Of a DNA stretch of 64,000 nt, positions 26,901-36,531 are shown piece by piece. Both the position numbers and the translations under genes were made by a program. Position 1 is the stretch's first letter. Every line of letters starts with the position of its first letter. Below the pieces are notes generated by a model. It was not told the DNA's origin. It saw nothing but the letters and a program-made list of their open reading frames with translations, and searched no databases. The stretch comes from DATJGF01 sp035495315 (GTDB lineage Bacteria; Verrucomicrobiota; Verrucomicrobiia; Limisphaerales; UBA8199), in NCBI GenBank assembly GCA_035495315.1, contig DATJGF010000129.1, forward strand, positions 15,706-79,705, written 5' to 3'.

Positions 26901-27068
26901 TTGCCTTTTTGATTTGGCAGCGGTAGGAGTTGCGCTAAATTTAACGTCGCGGGTGACCTCGGTGTAGAGGAGAGGGTGGGTGGTCTGGTTTCCGCCATTT
27001 TTGCGCAACCTGTCACTCATAGTCTGTGGTGCCATACATTATTATCCTCGCCGTGAAGAAGAACTTCG

Positions 27069-27752
27069 ATGACCGGTCTTGATGTAAGAAAACAGTTCGG
27101 AGCCGCGGTTCGAGCTCACCGGCTCCGCCTGGGCCTTTCCCAGGAGACTCTGGCAGAACGCGCCGAACTGCACCGCACCTACGTCACTGACGTGGAGCGT
27201 GGCGCTCGCAACCTGTCGTTAGAAAGCATTTCGAGGCTCGCTCGGGCGCTTGATATCTCCATTGGCTCCCTCTTTCTCTCGTCCACAGGCGGCGAGTCCA
27301 ATGACCAAAACTCTGGATCGATTCACATACTGCTGGTCGAAGATGACCCCAAGGATATTGAGTTGGCTTTAAGAGCGTTTGCCGAGGCCAAACTAGCCAA
27401 TCAAATTGAAATTGCTCGCGACGGTGCCACAGCCCTCGATTATATGCTTTGCCGTGGGCGCTACGCTCAGCGGCAACCTAAAACCCCGCCGCATGTCGTG
27501 CTCCTCGATCTCTATCTGCCCAAGGTCGACGGGCTGGAGGTGCTGCGAAGCATGAGAGCCAACGACACGACGCGTCGCACCCATGTCGTCGTGCTCACTA
27601 ATTCCCGAAGCGATGCGCACGTCCGCGAAGCGCTTCGACTCGGAGCCGACGCCTATATTGTGAAGCCGATCGACTTCCAAAGTTTCAGCGCCATCACTCC
27701 CCAACTCAATCTCTATTGGAGCCTGCTCAACCACCAGCGGCTCGGCTCCTGA
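27069..27752 (+). CDS. XRE-type HTH fused to a receiver domain
   Basis: A 227-residue two-domain regulator. Residues 8-66 are a Cro/C1-type HTH (FGAAVRAHRLRLGLSQETLAERAELHRTYVTDVERGARNLSLESISRLARAL). Residues 85-222 are a CheY/Rcp1-like receiver with the acidic pair E91-D92-D93, the phosphoacceptor Asp147 (VVLLDLYLPKVDG) and the KPIDF lysine near the end. The order is DNA-binding first and receiver last, the reverse of OmpR or NarL response regulators. No histidine kinase is adjacent. It starts 168 bp after the ABC exporter operon and may respond together with it, though this is not shown. Confidence 0.85.
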   Translation: MTGLDVRKQFGAAVRAHRLRLGLSQETLAERAELHRTYVTDVERGARNLSLESISRLARALDISIGSLFLSSTGGESNDQNSGSIHILLVEDDPKDIELALRAFAEAKLANQIEIARDGATALDYMLCRGRYAQRQPKTPPHVVLLDLYLPKVDGLEVLRSMRANDTTRRTHVVVLTNSRSDAHVREALRLGADAYIVKPIDFQSFSAITPQLNLYWSLLNHQRLGS

Positions 27753-27851
27753 GGGTCTCCAAACGGCGGTCTCTACCGCTCTGGTCCATGTGAACCCACT
27801 GCGGTGTCCGGTTCTTTCACTGGCCGGGCAAGGGCCGCAAACTCACGCTCG

Positions 27852-28544
27852 CTATTTGCCGCCTTTGACCTTCATCCGCTTCGCCTCTCGCCACCAACTG
27901 AGCCAACGCCAGCTATCCCAAATCGGATGAATCTTACTCTGTTCGGTTTTGTAAATTACCTGCACCGGAACGAATTCGACTCGGTAGCCAGCTTGCAAAA
28001 AGGCAAGCAGGACGTCGGATTCAATCTCGAAATGACTGGTCGCAATCGGCAATTTTGCCCACGCTTCGAGCCGCATTAACCGATACCCGCATTGAGAGTC
28101 AGGCAGCCGCTGTCCCGCGAGTCGCGACAGCCGCGAACTCATCCAGCGGTTTACGTGCCGCCGCAGCCAGGGCATTTTCTCCATACCAGGCATGCGATTG
28201 CCCACCACCAGCGCCGCACCCCTTTGCTCGACGCACTCAAAGAAGGACGGAATATCCTCTGCCGAGTGCTGTCCATCCCCATCAAGCGTAAGCACCCACC
28301 CAAATCCGGCCTCCCGCGCCCTTTCCCAGCCAAAGCGCAACGCCGCGCCTTTGCCCAGGTTGGTCTCATGGCGCAATACAATCGCCCCTGCCTCTCGAGC
28401 AGTTTCACTCGTGTTGTCTGTCGAACCGTCGTCTACGACGTAAACCGTCCGGAAATAAGCACCGACAGCTCGCACGAGCGGGGCAATGGTCGATTCTTCG
28501 TTCAGACAGGGGATCACCACCGCGCAGTTGGACCGCCAATCCAT
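27852..28544 (-). CDS. Glycosyltransferase family 2 (polyprenyl-phosphate sugar synthase type)
   Basis: A 230-residue GT-A fold enzyme with VVIPCLNEESTIAPLV at the N-terminus, VVDDGSTDNT, LTLDGDGQH (metal-binding DxD region) and DSQCGYRLMRLEAW, like dolichol/undecaprenyl-phosphate mannose or glucose synthases. There are no C-terminal membrane helices, so it would act at the inner face of the membrane on a lipid-linked acceptor. It is 94 bp downstream of the halogenase-like flavoprotein gene on the same strand. Donor and acceptor are unknown. Confidence 0.85.
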   Translation of the reverse strand: MDWRSNCAVVIPCLNEESTIAPLVRAVGAYFRTVYVVDDGSTDNTSETAREAGAIVLRHETNLGKGAALRFGWERAREAGFGWVLTLDGDGQHSAEDIPSFFECVEQRGAALVVGNRMPGMEKMPWLRRHVNRWMSSRLSRLAGQRLPDSQCGYRLMRLEAWAKLPIATSHFEIESDVLLAFLQAGYRVEFVPVQVIYKTEQSKIHPIWDSWRWLSWWREAKRMKVKGGK

Positions 28545-28638
28545 CGTCGCAACTTAGTCGCAACCCTCAAGAAATGAACAGAACAAAACGAGCCGAAAGC
28601 AAAAGAAAACCTCAAAGTCGAGGCTTTCAGCGCTGGCG

Positions 28639-30270
28639 CTAACGGGGTAATACCGGCTGCTCTGGTTGCATCCCAATATCGCGGGATGTCTTAGCGTTGC
28701 CTGACACTGCCGTTGCTTTCACCCGGTCAAGTGGAACCCGTGCAATCCCGCCAGGTCCGAGGCGCGTAAACCAGGTCCGCCAGCCTTCAGTCAATTCGAG
28801 CCAGAACCAACCTCTAAACGCTCGAAATAACGGCCAAGCGTTACTCGTGGCGAAAGTGTAACCCTGAAATAGAAATCGGAATCGATGATTGTGCTTGCCC
28901 CATTGATCGCGGCGGTGTCGGGACCGCGCCATTTGTGCGAAACGTCGATTGTAAGCGCGGATCAGGCGAAAAAAAGGTACCGAGAGTGGCGTTGAGAACA
29001 CCGGCTCGATCAAAGCTTTCGCACCGCGTTTGTACGGTTGGGATGCGACCCCCAGGTAATACAGGCCCAGATCCAACAGGAACGCCAGCCGCATCAGGTC
29101 GAAATCCCCCATGTACTCATATTTGTCCTGGTATAGCGCCTGAAACCATTCGCTGTAACTGCGGCTGAAGTCTTGATTGTGTTTGTTGACCCGTGCAGCC
29201 ACTGCCGCGCCCTTCTGCTGTGCCAGGATCAGATCGGCGGCCGCGGATGTGGTAAACGAAATCCAATCCATGCCCGGGCTGTAAAAAGGATCCAGAAATG
29301 CCGCCGCGTCGCCGACCAGCACGAAACCGTCTCCGGCGAACGTCGTGCTGTAGTAGGGAAGGTTTTTGCGCCAATGCACATCGCCTTCGCGCCATTGCGC
29401 CTCCGCCATCAATTCCCGCGCAACGGGATGCCGCGAGAGAAATTGCTTCAGCCGATCCCCCAGGGAGCCGTTCTCCGGCCAGCCCATCAACCGCTGGTCG
29501 AACACAACGCCGATACTCACATCGCCGCCTTTTAGCGGAATGCACCACGCCCACCAACCGGGTCCAACAAAGTGATTCGTAGCGGTCGCGCGAATACCGT
29601 TGCAAGCCATCGACCACTGCGGGTACTTCTTCGCCAGTTCAAATCCATCCCAATCCTTTACCCCGGTCCAGCGGGCCCAGACTGCCGTGGTCGGGTGCAG
29701 TGTATTGGGTCGCCACCAGCCTTCTTGCCGGGCCAGCAGCGCTGCCACACCGGAGGCATCTATTACCCATCGCGCCGAGATCTTCCTCAACTGGTCGCCT
29801 TGCTTTACCTCAAGAACTTGCTCGCCACCCGGGACGAGCGCGATGCGGCTGACGCTGCCTGGTCGCAACAGCGACGCCCCGAGCCCAACCGCGCGCCGTA
29901 GCACCTCTTCGTCCAATGCCGCCCGGTCCACTTGATAGGCCGGCACACGCGATAAATATCGGCCGCCCACTTCGCTGCATTCATCCAGCGATTGCGTTTG
30001 GTTGTTGTAAAACCAAAAACGCATGCCCTGTTTGACCAGGTGCGCCTCGTTCAGGTACTGGGTCAAGCCCAGCACCCGGCTCAGGAAATAGCCACTGACC
30101 TCAACCGTCGCTTCCCCCACACGGCGGCCGAACACCAGAGACTTCTCAATGATCAAAACCCTCAACTTCGGCTGCTCACGCAGTAGCAGAATCGCGCTGG
30201 CGGCCCCCGCTAATGCCCCGCCGACGATCGCGACATCGTAACTCGATTCTTTTATCTCAGGCGCGCCCAT
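28639..30270 (-). CDS. FAD-dependent oxidoreductase, flavin-halogenase-like
   Basis: A 543-residue flavoprotein. The N-terminal FAD motif is YDVAIVGGALAGAAS (third Gly replaced by Ala), followed by VLIIEK and GEATVE. The middle holds GWWAWCIPL, resembling the WxWxIP motif of flavin-dependent halogenases, and the second FAD motif FVLVGDAAAFLDPFYSPG. The last 170 residues form a helical extension. It may be a halogenase or a related monooxygenase/geranylgeranyl-reductase-like enzyme; the active-site Lys was not confirmed. The ATG at 30270 is chosen because the 15 upstream in-frame codons (MTPGSTAGETPAATK) translate a dispersed repeat. Confidence 0.75.
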   Translation of the reverse strand: MGAPEIKESSYDVAIVGGALAGAASAILLLREQPKLRVLIIEKSLVFGRRVGEATVEVSGYFLSRVLGLTQYLNEAHLVKQGMRFWFYNNQTQSLDECSEVGGRYLSRVPAYQVDRAALDEEVLRRAVGLGASLLRPGSVSRIALVPGGEQVLEVKQGDQLRKISARWVIDASGVAALLARQEGWWRPNTLHPTTAVWARWTGVKDWDGFELAKKYPQWSMACNGIRATATNHFVGPGWWAWCIPLKGGDVSIGVVFDQRLMGWPENGSLGDRLKQFLSRHPVARELMAEAQWREGDVHWRKNLPYYSTTFAGDGFVLVGDAAAFLDPFYSPGMDWISFTTSAAADLILAQQKGAAVAARVNKHNQDFSRSYSEWFQALYQDKYEYMGDFDLMRLAFLLDLGLYYLGVASQPYKRGAKALIEPVFSTPLSVPFFRLIRAYNRRFAQMARSRHRRDQWGKHNHRFRFLFQGYTFATSNAWPLFRAFRGWFWLELTEGWRTWFTRLGPGGIARVPLDRVKATAVSGNAKTSRDIGMQPEQPVLPR

Positions 30271-30274
30271 TTTC

Positions 30275-30324
30275 GTCGCGGCGGGCGTCTCGCCAGCCGT
30301 AGAGCCGGGCGTCACGCCCGGTGG
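30275..30324 (+). repeat. Dispersed double-hairpin repeat, copy 1
   Basis: Two GC hairpins in a row: gcgggcgtctcgccagc and gccgggcgtcacgcccgg, joined by cgtaga. It is nearly identical to 38158-38204. It ends 4 bp from the start codon of the flavoprotein gene and, read on the minus strand, encodes TPGSTAGETPAAT. Confidence 0.8.
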
Positions 30325-30393
30325 ATTGACCTTCTGAAATCTTCATCGCGTGAAAGTGTCTTAGGCTGTTCGCGAAATCCTGCATTGAGGCCC

Positions 30394-30409
30394 GACGGCT
30401 TAAGCCGTC
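30394..30409. terminator. Perfect 16-bp palindrome after the gene at 30442
   Basis: GACGGCTTAAGCCGTC, lying 33 bp after the stop of the minus-strand gene at 30442. It can form a hairpin with a small loop but lacks a T-run. A possible transcription end or a further small repeat. Confidence 0.35.
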
Positions 30410-30441
30410 CTTTACGTCAGGCAACATTCCCGACGCCGCCT

Positions 30442-31059
30442 TCAGTCGACACTGTTAATATGCAGCTCATTTTTTACTACTTTGCCGTCCAAGGCCGAAA
30501 TCCAGACCTCCCCGATGTCCGCATCTTTCTGCGGCTGTCGCAGCTTTGCCGCCCAGAGTTTAACCTTCCAAACGCCCTCCCCTATGCCGCCCTGACCCAG
30601 CACGCCTTCACCAACTCGCTCCAGCTTCAACTGCGTGGCGGTGATTTTCAGGTCCTTGAGCAGAGGTTCTGCTAAAGCCGTCTTGATTGCCTGGTCGGAA
30701 TCGATCTTCAATTTGCTTCGATCCAGTGGCAAATCCCCTCCCGTAACCGGTTCCAACAAACGCATCGGGCGCTTGACCGAGAGCATTTTGCCCGCCCCAA
30801 ACTTTACTTCTTGCGCCTTCAACGTTGCTGTCGAGTCATAAAGCACCACATACCAAATGGTGGGGGTGATACTGCCGATCGATTTTTCGGATCGTATCTG
30901 GACAACTTTATCCTTGGATTGTTCGCCGACATACCGATTGGCTTCTTTGATCAAATCAAAAGCGGTGGGCTCCGCACCCGCTGCGCCCACCGCCAAAACC
31001 GAGGACGCCAAGCAAACTGCCAGCATGGCTGGCTTAATTTTCAAACATCTGGTGTTCAT
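30442..31059 (-). CDS. Secreted protein of unknown function (PepSY-like feel)
   Basis: A 205-residue exported protein. The signal peptide is IKPAMLAVCLASSVLAVGAAGA, then a mature part of about 175 residues with a repeated alpha/beta pattern (TIWYVVLYDSTATLKAQEVKFGAGKML and GVWKVKLWAAKLRQ...GEVWISALDGKVVKNEL). The alternating strand-turn-strand and the DGKVV ending recall PepSY-type domains, without a firm match. The ATG at 31059 gives the normal leader; the frame is open to 31098. Monocistronic, between the flavoprotein and GH97 genes. Confidence 0.6.
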   Translation of the reverse strand: MNTRCLKIKPAMLAVCLASSVLAVGAAGAEPTAFDLIKEANRYVGEQSKDKVVQIRSEKSIGSITPTIWYVVLYDSTATLKAQEVKFGAGKMLSVKRPMRLLEPVTGGDLPLDRSKLKIDSDQAIKTALAEPLLKDLKITATQLKLERVGEGVLGQGGIGEGVWKVKLWAAKLRQPQKDADIGEVWISALDGKVVKNELHINSVD

Positions 31060-31152
31060 TTCGATAGTATAGGTTGAGCCAGGGTACGTGGCAACCATGA
31101 CGCCTCACAGGAGAAAAAATCCTTTGAGGATACCTCGGAGAACGTACGCCCT

Positions 31153-33198
31153 TCAACGGGTCTGCGTAAATTGGGCAACGAATCCACCATCGCGGGCAAA
31201 ATGGATGTGCAACGAATCAACGGAGGAAGAGTTTAAAAATTCGGTCTTCAGGTGATTGGGTTGAGAATCGGCATCGGCTGCATCCTTCCATATACACACG
31301 TTGTAGTGCCCCGGCTTGAGAAATGAGAGATTCAAATCCAGGTCCCGCGGATCGCCTGCGGAGATCCCGCCCACATACCAGGTCGGTCCTTTGCGGCGCG
31401 CCGTTACCAGCACCTCACCAATTTGACCCGCGAGCACCCGCGTTTCGTCCCACCAGGTAGGCACCGTCTGCAAAAACTCGAACCCGGGCTGTCCCTCGTA
31501 GGCGGTCGGATAATCAGCCACCATCGGATTTGGATTGTCGTAACACACATACAAGCCCAGCTGATGACAGCGGGTTCCCAGCACGTTCGGCGCAATGTTG
31601 TGGGGTTGGAATTCAGCGCGCGTGACAGCCCGGAAGCCACCCAGGTGATAATCCATCGGGCCCGCGATGAGCCGCGTAAAGGCCATCATTAGATCATGAT
31701 CCGGGGTGCAGCGGTCGCTCCATTTCAAGTACTCGAGATTGAGCGCACCTTCATGGTTCATCAAGTTTGGATAGGTGCGTTGCCAGCCGGTCGGTTTCCA
31801 GATTCCGTGAAAATGAATCAGAATATGGTGCCGCGCGGCGGCTTGCAGAATCGACTCGGCATGCTCAACCGAATCCTGATCGTCATGATCAAAGAAATCG
31901 ACCATCATGCCGCTCCAGCCCATTTTTTCGAAAGCGCTGAAAGCTTCCTCGACTCGGCCGCGTAAAGCCCCCTGATGGACCCAGGTCCATAAGCGCACGT
32001 GCTTTGAGGCTGCGTATTCGCGGATAGCCTTTAAATCAAAATCTGCGCGCGGCTTGGTCACATCTGTGTCTGGTCCCGGTGCGACGCCCACGGCCGATTG
32101 ATAGTACCAAGGCGAAACGGTCTTCTCATCCGAAGTCAGGGAATGCGTAGGAATGCCGGTGCGCGCGCAGAAATCGATGTACTTTTTGGCCATCGCCAGC
32201 GAAAGAATGGGCAAGTCGCGTTCGCCGTTATATACGTCGCCATTCCACCACGAGAAAGTGATTTTGCCAGGGTGAATCCAGGATACGTCCCGGACCACCG
32301 AGGGTTCGTTCAGACAATACAAGGTGCTGGACTCCAGAAGAGCGCCCAGCCGGTCCGCGAGCAGCAGCACGCGCCAGGGTGTCTTTAGCGGAAGAAGTCC
32401 GACAACTTTGGTGCCGTCGGGCCGCGGAGTTAGCCGGCACACCAATTCGATTTTGTCCTCGGTGCCTCCTGCTCGGTCCAAGGCCATGCCGGCGTAGTGT
32501 CGCAATGCCGCCTCGGTGAGGGCAGCAAAGGTGCCGTCTTCCCACGTAAGCGTCAGAGGGGTATCAAGCAATTGCCCTGCCCGCAACTCACGCGCTCGAA
32601 GCGGCGTCACATTGTGCTCGTGGGAAGTAGCGTAGTTTTCCAGATACTGCGCGTAAGCAGTCGGATTACCTTCTACATTGAACGATGTCGTTTCGTCCTG
32701 GATTACAACCGATTTATTACTTGCCGAATCGAGCAGTTCGTATCGAAAAGCCACAGCGTCGTTGTAACATCTGAATACCAAATCAACTGCCTCGTGCTTT
32801 GCGGTTTCGAACCGAAATCTCCGCTCGCGAAAGTTGTCCAGCGCATGGTCGGATTTGCCAAACAGCACCTTAATTCGCTTATTTACAGAGCGGCTCTGTT
32901 CCCGAGTCAGGCGCGCGCCAGTCATCACGTCGCCAGCGTCGGCCGTTTGCAATCCCAGCCGGCAGTTCGTAAGAATTGCTCTGTTTCTAAACCGGACTGA
33001 CCAGCGCAGCGATACTGAATCGGTTGGAGAGAGGTTGATAGAAACCTCGATGCGACCGTCCGGTGATGTGAGCGACCGGGTCTCGCTCGCTTGGCCCATC
33101 CCAGCAAAGGCCGACAACGCGATCGTAATTACCCCAAAACTGAGCCGCGGGCCCAAACAATAAACTCCTCTCCCCGCAGAAGTTCGAGTCGGTGTCAT
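31153..33198 (-). CDS. Glycoside hydrolase family 97, secreted
   Basis: A 681-residue exported alpha-glycosidase. The N-terminal beta-sandwich (about 40-320) begins with SLTSPDGRIEVSINL and includes DLVFRCYNDAVAFRYEL. The TIM barrel includes SWWNGDVYNGERDLPILSLAMAKKYIDFC, RLWTWVHQG, MMVDFFDHDDQ (Asp434), HGIWKPTGWQRTYPNLMNHEGALNLEY and the C-terminal strand set. The Asp in VDFxD is the type found in retaining GH97 members, so alpha-galactosidase-like activity is more likely than the inverting glucosidase type; this is by motif memory only. The signal peptide lies around residues 18-38. Single gene. Confidence 0.88.
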   Translation of the reverse strand: MTPTRTSAGRGVYCLGPRLSFGVITIALSAFAGMGQASETRSLTSPDGRIEVSINLSPTDSVSLRWSVRFRNRAILTNCRLGLQTADAGDVMTGARLTREQSRSVNKRIKVLFGKSDHALDNFRERRFRFETAKHEAVDLVFRCYNDAVAFRYELLDSASNKSVVIQDETTSFNVEGNPTAYAQYLENYATSHEHNVTPLRARELRAGQLLDTPLTLTWEDGTFAALTEAALRHYAGMALDRAGGTEDKIELVCRLTPRPDGTKVVGLLPLKTPWRVLLLADRLGALLESSTLYCLNEPSVVRDVSWIHPGKITFSWWNGDVYNGERDLPILSLAMAKKYIDFCARTGIPTHSLTSDEKTVSPWYYQSAVGVAPGPDTDVTKPRADFDLKAIREYAASKHVRLWTWVHQGALRGRVEEAFSAFEKMGWSGMMVDFFDHDDQDSVEHAESILQAAARHHILIHFHGIWKPTGWQRTYPNLMNHEGALNLEYLKWSDRCTPDHDLMMAFTRLIAGPMDYHLGGFRAVTRAEFQPHNIAPNVLGTRCHQLGLYVCYDNPNPMVADYPTAYEGQPGFEFLQTVPTWWDETRVLAGQIGEVLVTARRKGPTWYVGGISAGDPRDLDLNLSFLKPGHYNVCIWKDAADADSQPNHLKTEFLNSSSVDSLHIHFARDGGFVAQFTQTR

Positions 33199-33318
33199 GG
33201 CAGGCTAGGCTAGGTAAGCACCACCCATTTTGCCAGCAGATTTGTTGCTGTTCCAAAATCACTTCTGGCCAGTCCGCAATAGCCGCGCGGGAGTTCATTC
33301 CGGTGCGGCCAACCTGGC

Positions 33319-34383
33319 TTAGCCTTTCAACAGCTCCCTTTGCCAATTCATCAGCGCCGCGGAATTCATTTCCCAATTATGGGCCAATTCCGAAAGCGTG
33401 CCACGGCTGGCGATTAACGTCGGATCAATTTCCAATTCAGCCGCCCGAGCATCGCGTTTGTTTTGCAACTCCTGGAAACGGCGTTTCTCTGCCTCGTTTG
33501 GGCGCCGTCCCATCGATTTGAGTATCCGCGGGTGATGCTCCGCGGCTAAATCCGAGCCCCGGGTAATAGCCTTGAGTAGACCCAATCGCCGACGCTCCGA
33601 TAAGTGACGAGGGAGCAATGAGCCGATCGCACCACCGTTTGCAGCGGCGGCTGCAAGTTCCACCAGTTTTTCATGGCTCATCACGAAAAAGGGAGGACGG
33701 TTTGCCGCAACGGCTTCAGTTTCACGCCAGCGCCACAGTTCTCTCAAAATCGCAAGTCCTGGCCGCCCAAGATGGTGACTGCCCTTCACGCGCCAAATCA
33801 GATCCATGTCCAGTGACCGTTCCTGGGTAGAGTCCTGAATGAGCCGGGCACAAGACTCCTGATGCCAGCTTAGCCGACCCTTGAGCTCCAAGGCTTGTTT
33901 CAAGCAGTCAGCCAGAGGCTTTAGATAATGTGTGTCATTGCGAGCATAGCACTCCATCCGTTCGGTCAACGGCCGCATTGCCCAGTTTGCCTTTTGCGGA
34001 CCCTTCTCCAGTTTCACGCCAAGATAGGTTTCAGTTAGATTGCTCAAACCGAATTGTCGCACTCCTAAAAGTCTCGCAGCCAGCATTGTGTCAAAAATCG
34101 CGGCCGGAATGAATTCGTGATGCTTCCGCAGCAAACGCAGATCGTAATCGGCGCCATGCATTATAATCTCGTGCGCTGAGAGGGCCTTAAGCACTGGTCC
34201 CAGGTCGAGCCCGGCTAAAGGGTCAACTAGCCGGTCGCCAAATCGCGTGCTGACCTGGATCAAGCAAACCTTCTCGGGATATGCATGCAAACTATCGGCC
34301 TCCGTATCGACCGCTACCCAACTGGCCTGCTTCAGCGTAGCCAGGAACTCTTCGAGCTTCTGTTCCGTATCAACCACAGACAA
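33319..34383 (-). CDS. rnd: Ribonuclease D
   Basis: A 354-residue 3'-5' exoribonuclease of the DEDDy group that trims tRNA and other small RNA ends. Exo I is VAVDTEADS (Asp26, Glu28), Exo II MHGADYDL, and Exo III YARNDTHYL with the characteristic Tyr. An HRDC-like helical domain follows (WRWRETEAVAANRPPFFVMSHEKLVELA). Length is normal for Rnd. It starts 167 bp from the divergent acyl-CoA ligase gene. Confidence 0.92.
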   Translation of the reverse strand: MSVVDTEQKLEEFLATLKQASWVAVDTEADSLHAYPEKVCLIQVSTRFGDRLVDPLAGLDLGPVLKALSAHEIIMHGADYDLRLLRKHHEFIPAAIFDTMLAARLLGVRQFGLSNLTETYLGVKLEKGPQKANWAMRPLTERMECYARNDTHYLKPLADCLKQALELKGRLSWHQESCARLIQDSTQERSLDMDLIWRVKGSHHLGRPGLAILRELWRWRETEAVAANRPPFFVMSHEKLVELAAAAANGGAIGSLLPRHLSERRRLGLLKAITRGSDLAAEHHPRILKSMGRRPNEAEKRRFQELQNKRDARAAELEIDPTLIASRGTLSELAHNWEMNSAALMNWQRELLKG

Positions 34384-34550
34384 AAAATATATGAGTGACC
34401 ACGTAAAGGGCCATTCTTAAATAAGTTACAACACAAGCTCCTTTGAACTCAACCGTTGGGACTTAGCCAAACGCTTGGTTCCAGCCAATCCCCCTAATCC
34501 CCCTATCACCGCCTTGCTCAGGACATTCATTCTTCATATTATTTTCACGA

Positions 34551-36047
34551 ATGAATTTAGCTCTCGCTTTCGCCGATTCCGTCAAAAGCCGCCCCTCCAA
34601 GATTGCTCTTTATTGGGGCGATCGCGAGTTTTCCTACGCGGAGTTGTTGTCGCAGAGCCTTTGCGTCGCAGACCACCTGGTACACAAATTCAACGTCAAG
34701 CCAGGCGATCGCATCGGGTTATGGTTGAAAAACTGCCCGGAGTTTATCCCTGCCCTTTTCGGAATTCTTACAGCTGGAGCGGTGGCTGTGCCGATAAACA
34801 ATTTCCTTAAACCCGACGAGGTGAACTTTATCCTAAAAGATGCCGGTATTGACGTGCTCATCACCGATGACGAACTCGCGTCTCATTTCCATGCTTTGTC
34901 GACTGCGCGTCCCTCTCTTCGACTCTATAAAATCGATCAATTCAACAACGCCACCGAGAACGGCACCTCTTCTCGAAGTTCGAAAACAGGATTTCCGCAG
35001 CGCAAATCGTCTGATCTTGCAGTTCTAATTTACACCTCCGGCACGACCGGCCGGCCAAAGGGGGCAATGCTTTCGCACGCTAATCTGCTGCATAATGTCG
35101 AGAGTTGTCGGATTGTCCTCAAAACGGTCCATCTCGACCGTTTTGTGGTGCTGCTGCCGCTCTTTCACAGCTACATGCTTACGGTTGGCTTATTGCTCCC
35201 TTTAATCGTCGGCGGGTCAATTGTGCTGGTGAAGTCTTTGCACCCGGTGCGCAATATATTGCAGGAAATACTCCAACGTCAGGCAACAGTTCTACCCGGC
35301 ATACCTCAGTTCTATCGCAGCATGGTAAATGCCCCAATCCCGGTGCCCCTTCCCCTGCGCCTATGCGTCAGCGGCGCAGCCCCTTTGCCTGTGCAGGTAC
35401 TCAAAGAATTTGAGGCGAAATTTCATATCCCCCTCATCGAAGGTTACGGTCTGAGCGAAGCCAGCCCGGTTGTAACCAAAAACCCTCTCGATGGCAGGCG
35501 TAAAGCTGGTTCGATCGGCTTGCCCATCGCTCATGTTGAGGTCAGCATCCAGGACGAAAGCGGCCAGGAGCTGGGTCCAAAAGAAATCGGTGAGCTCTGT
35601 GTTCGTGGTGGCAACGTCATGCTGGGCTATTGGAACCAACCTGAAGAAACCGCGAAAGTAATGCGGAATGGATGGCTTCTCACAGGTGACGTCGGGTACC
35701 GCGATGAAGAGGGCTATTTCTTTATCACCGATCGCAAGAAGGACATGCTGCTGGTTAACGGCATCAATGTTTATCCCCGAGAAATCGAGGAGGTACTCTA
35801 TCAATTCCCAGGGGTCAAAGAAGCCGCTGTCATAGGTCATCCAGATTCGCGCAAGGGAGAACAACCCGTCGCGTTTGTCTCAAGCGAGGAGGGGACACTA
35901 CTTGAACAACACGCCATCCAAAGCTTCCTCCGCAAAAGACTGGCGGATTATAAGGTACCCCGGAAGGTGATCCTGCTTCCAACACTGCCCCGGAACGCAA
36001 CCGGCAAGATTCTTAAGACAGCATTGAGGCAAATACCTGTCAGTTAA
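34551..36047 (+). CDS. Acyl-CoA synthetase (AMP-forming), long-chain type
   Basis: A 498-residue member of the ANL superfamily. The P-loop is LIYTSGTTGRPKGAMLSH, then EGYGLSEASPV (A5), GWLLTGDVGYRDEEGYFFITDRKKDMLLVNGINVYPREIEEVL (A7/A8 hinge) and the catalytic Lys near the end (RNATGKILKTALR). It is closest in feel to FadD or medium/long-chain fatty acid ligases acting at the membrane face. No partner genes adjoin. The ATG at 34551 is the natural start (MNLALAFADSVKSRPSKIAL). Confidence 0.9.
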   Translation: MNLALAFADSVKSRPSKIALYWGDREFSYAELLSQSLCVADHLVHKFNVKPGDRIGLWLKNCPEFIPALFGILTAGAVAVPINNFLKPDEVNFILKDAGIDVLITDDELASHFHALSTARPSLRLYKIDQFNNATENGTSSRSSKTGFPQRKSSDLAVLIYTSGTTGRPKGAMLSHANLLHNVESCRIVLKTVHLDRFVVLLPLFHSYMLTVGLLLPLIVGGSIVLVKSLHPVRNILQEILQRQATVLPGIPQFYRSMVNAPIPVPLPLRLCVSGAAPLPVQVLKEFEAKFHIPLIEGYGLSEASPVVTKNPLDGRRKAGSIGLPIAHVEVSIQDESGQELGPKEIGELCVRGGNVMLGYWNQPEETAKVMRNGWLLTGDVGYRDEEGYFFITDRKKDMLLVNGINVYPREIEEVLYQFPGVKEAAVIGHPDSRKGEQPVAFVSSEEGTLLEQHAIQSFLRKRLADYKVPRKVILLPTLPRNATGKILKTALRQIPVS

Positions 36048-36315
36048 CAATTTGAATAAAACATCGCTAGTAGCCCGGTTGGATGTGTTTCGGAGACGGT
36101 ATTTCGACTCCCAGCTCAAGAGAAGCCTTCTCCGAAGCACTCGTAAGATCTTAATTCCCAGGTGCTAACAAATGTATTTAGCGGCCGTTCGGGATTCGAT
36201 TTCTACCGTCAGCTTAAATATCAACTCCCTTTCAATGTTGACGATCAGGTTACCCGCCCAATAAGGTATTCCCATAACTGCCGCGGCGCATGAAGCGTCG
36301 AGGCAGCAAATTTTT

Positions 36316-36525
36316 ATGCCCGAAGGATACTGCGTCAAATGTAAGGCCAAAAAGGAAATCATCGATGCGGTCGAAGAAACGATGAAAAACGGGCGCAAGG
36401 CCATCAAAGGCAAGTGCCCAACCTGCGGCACGGTCATGTTCAAGATATTAGGAGGCAAAGCGGCTTCGGTTGCGACGCCAGCCGCACCCGCCGCGCAGCC
36501 TGCCAAGCCGGCTCCGACCAAGTAG
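36316..36525 (+). CDS. Small zinc-ribbon protein (DUF5679-like)
   Basis: 69 residues. CVKC near the N-terminus and CPTC in the middle form a probable zinc ribbon (CxxC...CxxC), followed by an Ala/Pro/Lys tail (VATPAAPAAQPAKPAPTK). This matches small DUF5679-type proteins. It lies 6 bp before the duplicated NDK gene and is almost surely co-transcribed and probably translated with it. Role unknown; nucleic-acid or protein binding is a guess. Confidence 0.75.
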   Translation: MPEGYCVKCKAKKEIIDAVEETMKNGRKAIKGKCPTCGTVMFKILGGKAASVATPAAPAAQPAKPAPTK

Positions 36526-36531
36526 ACTCCT

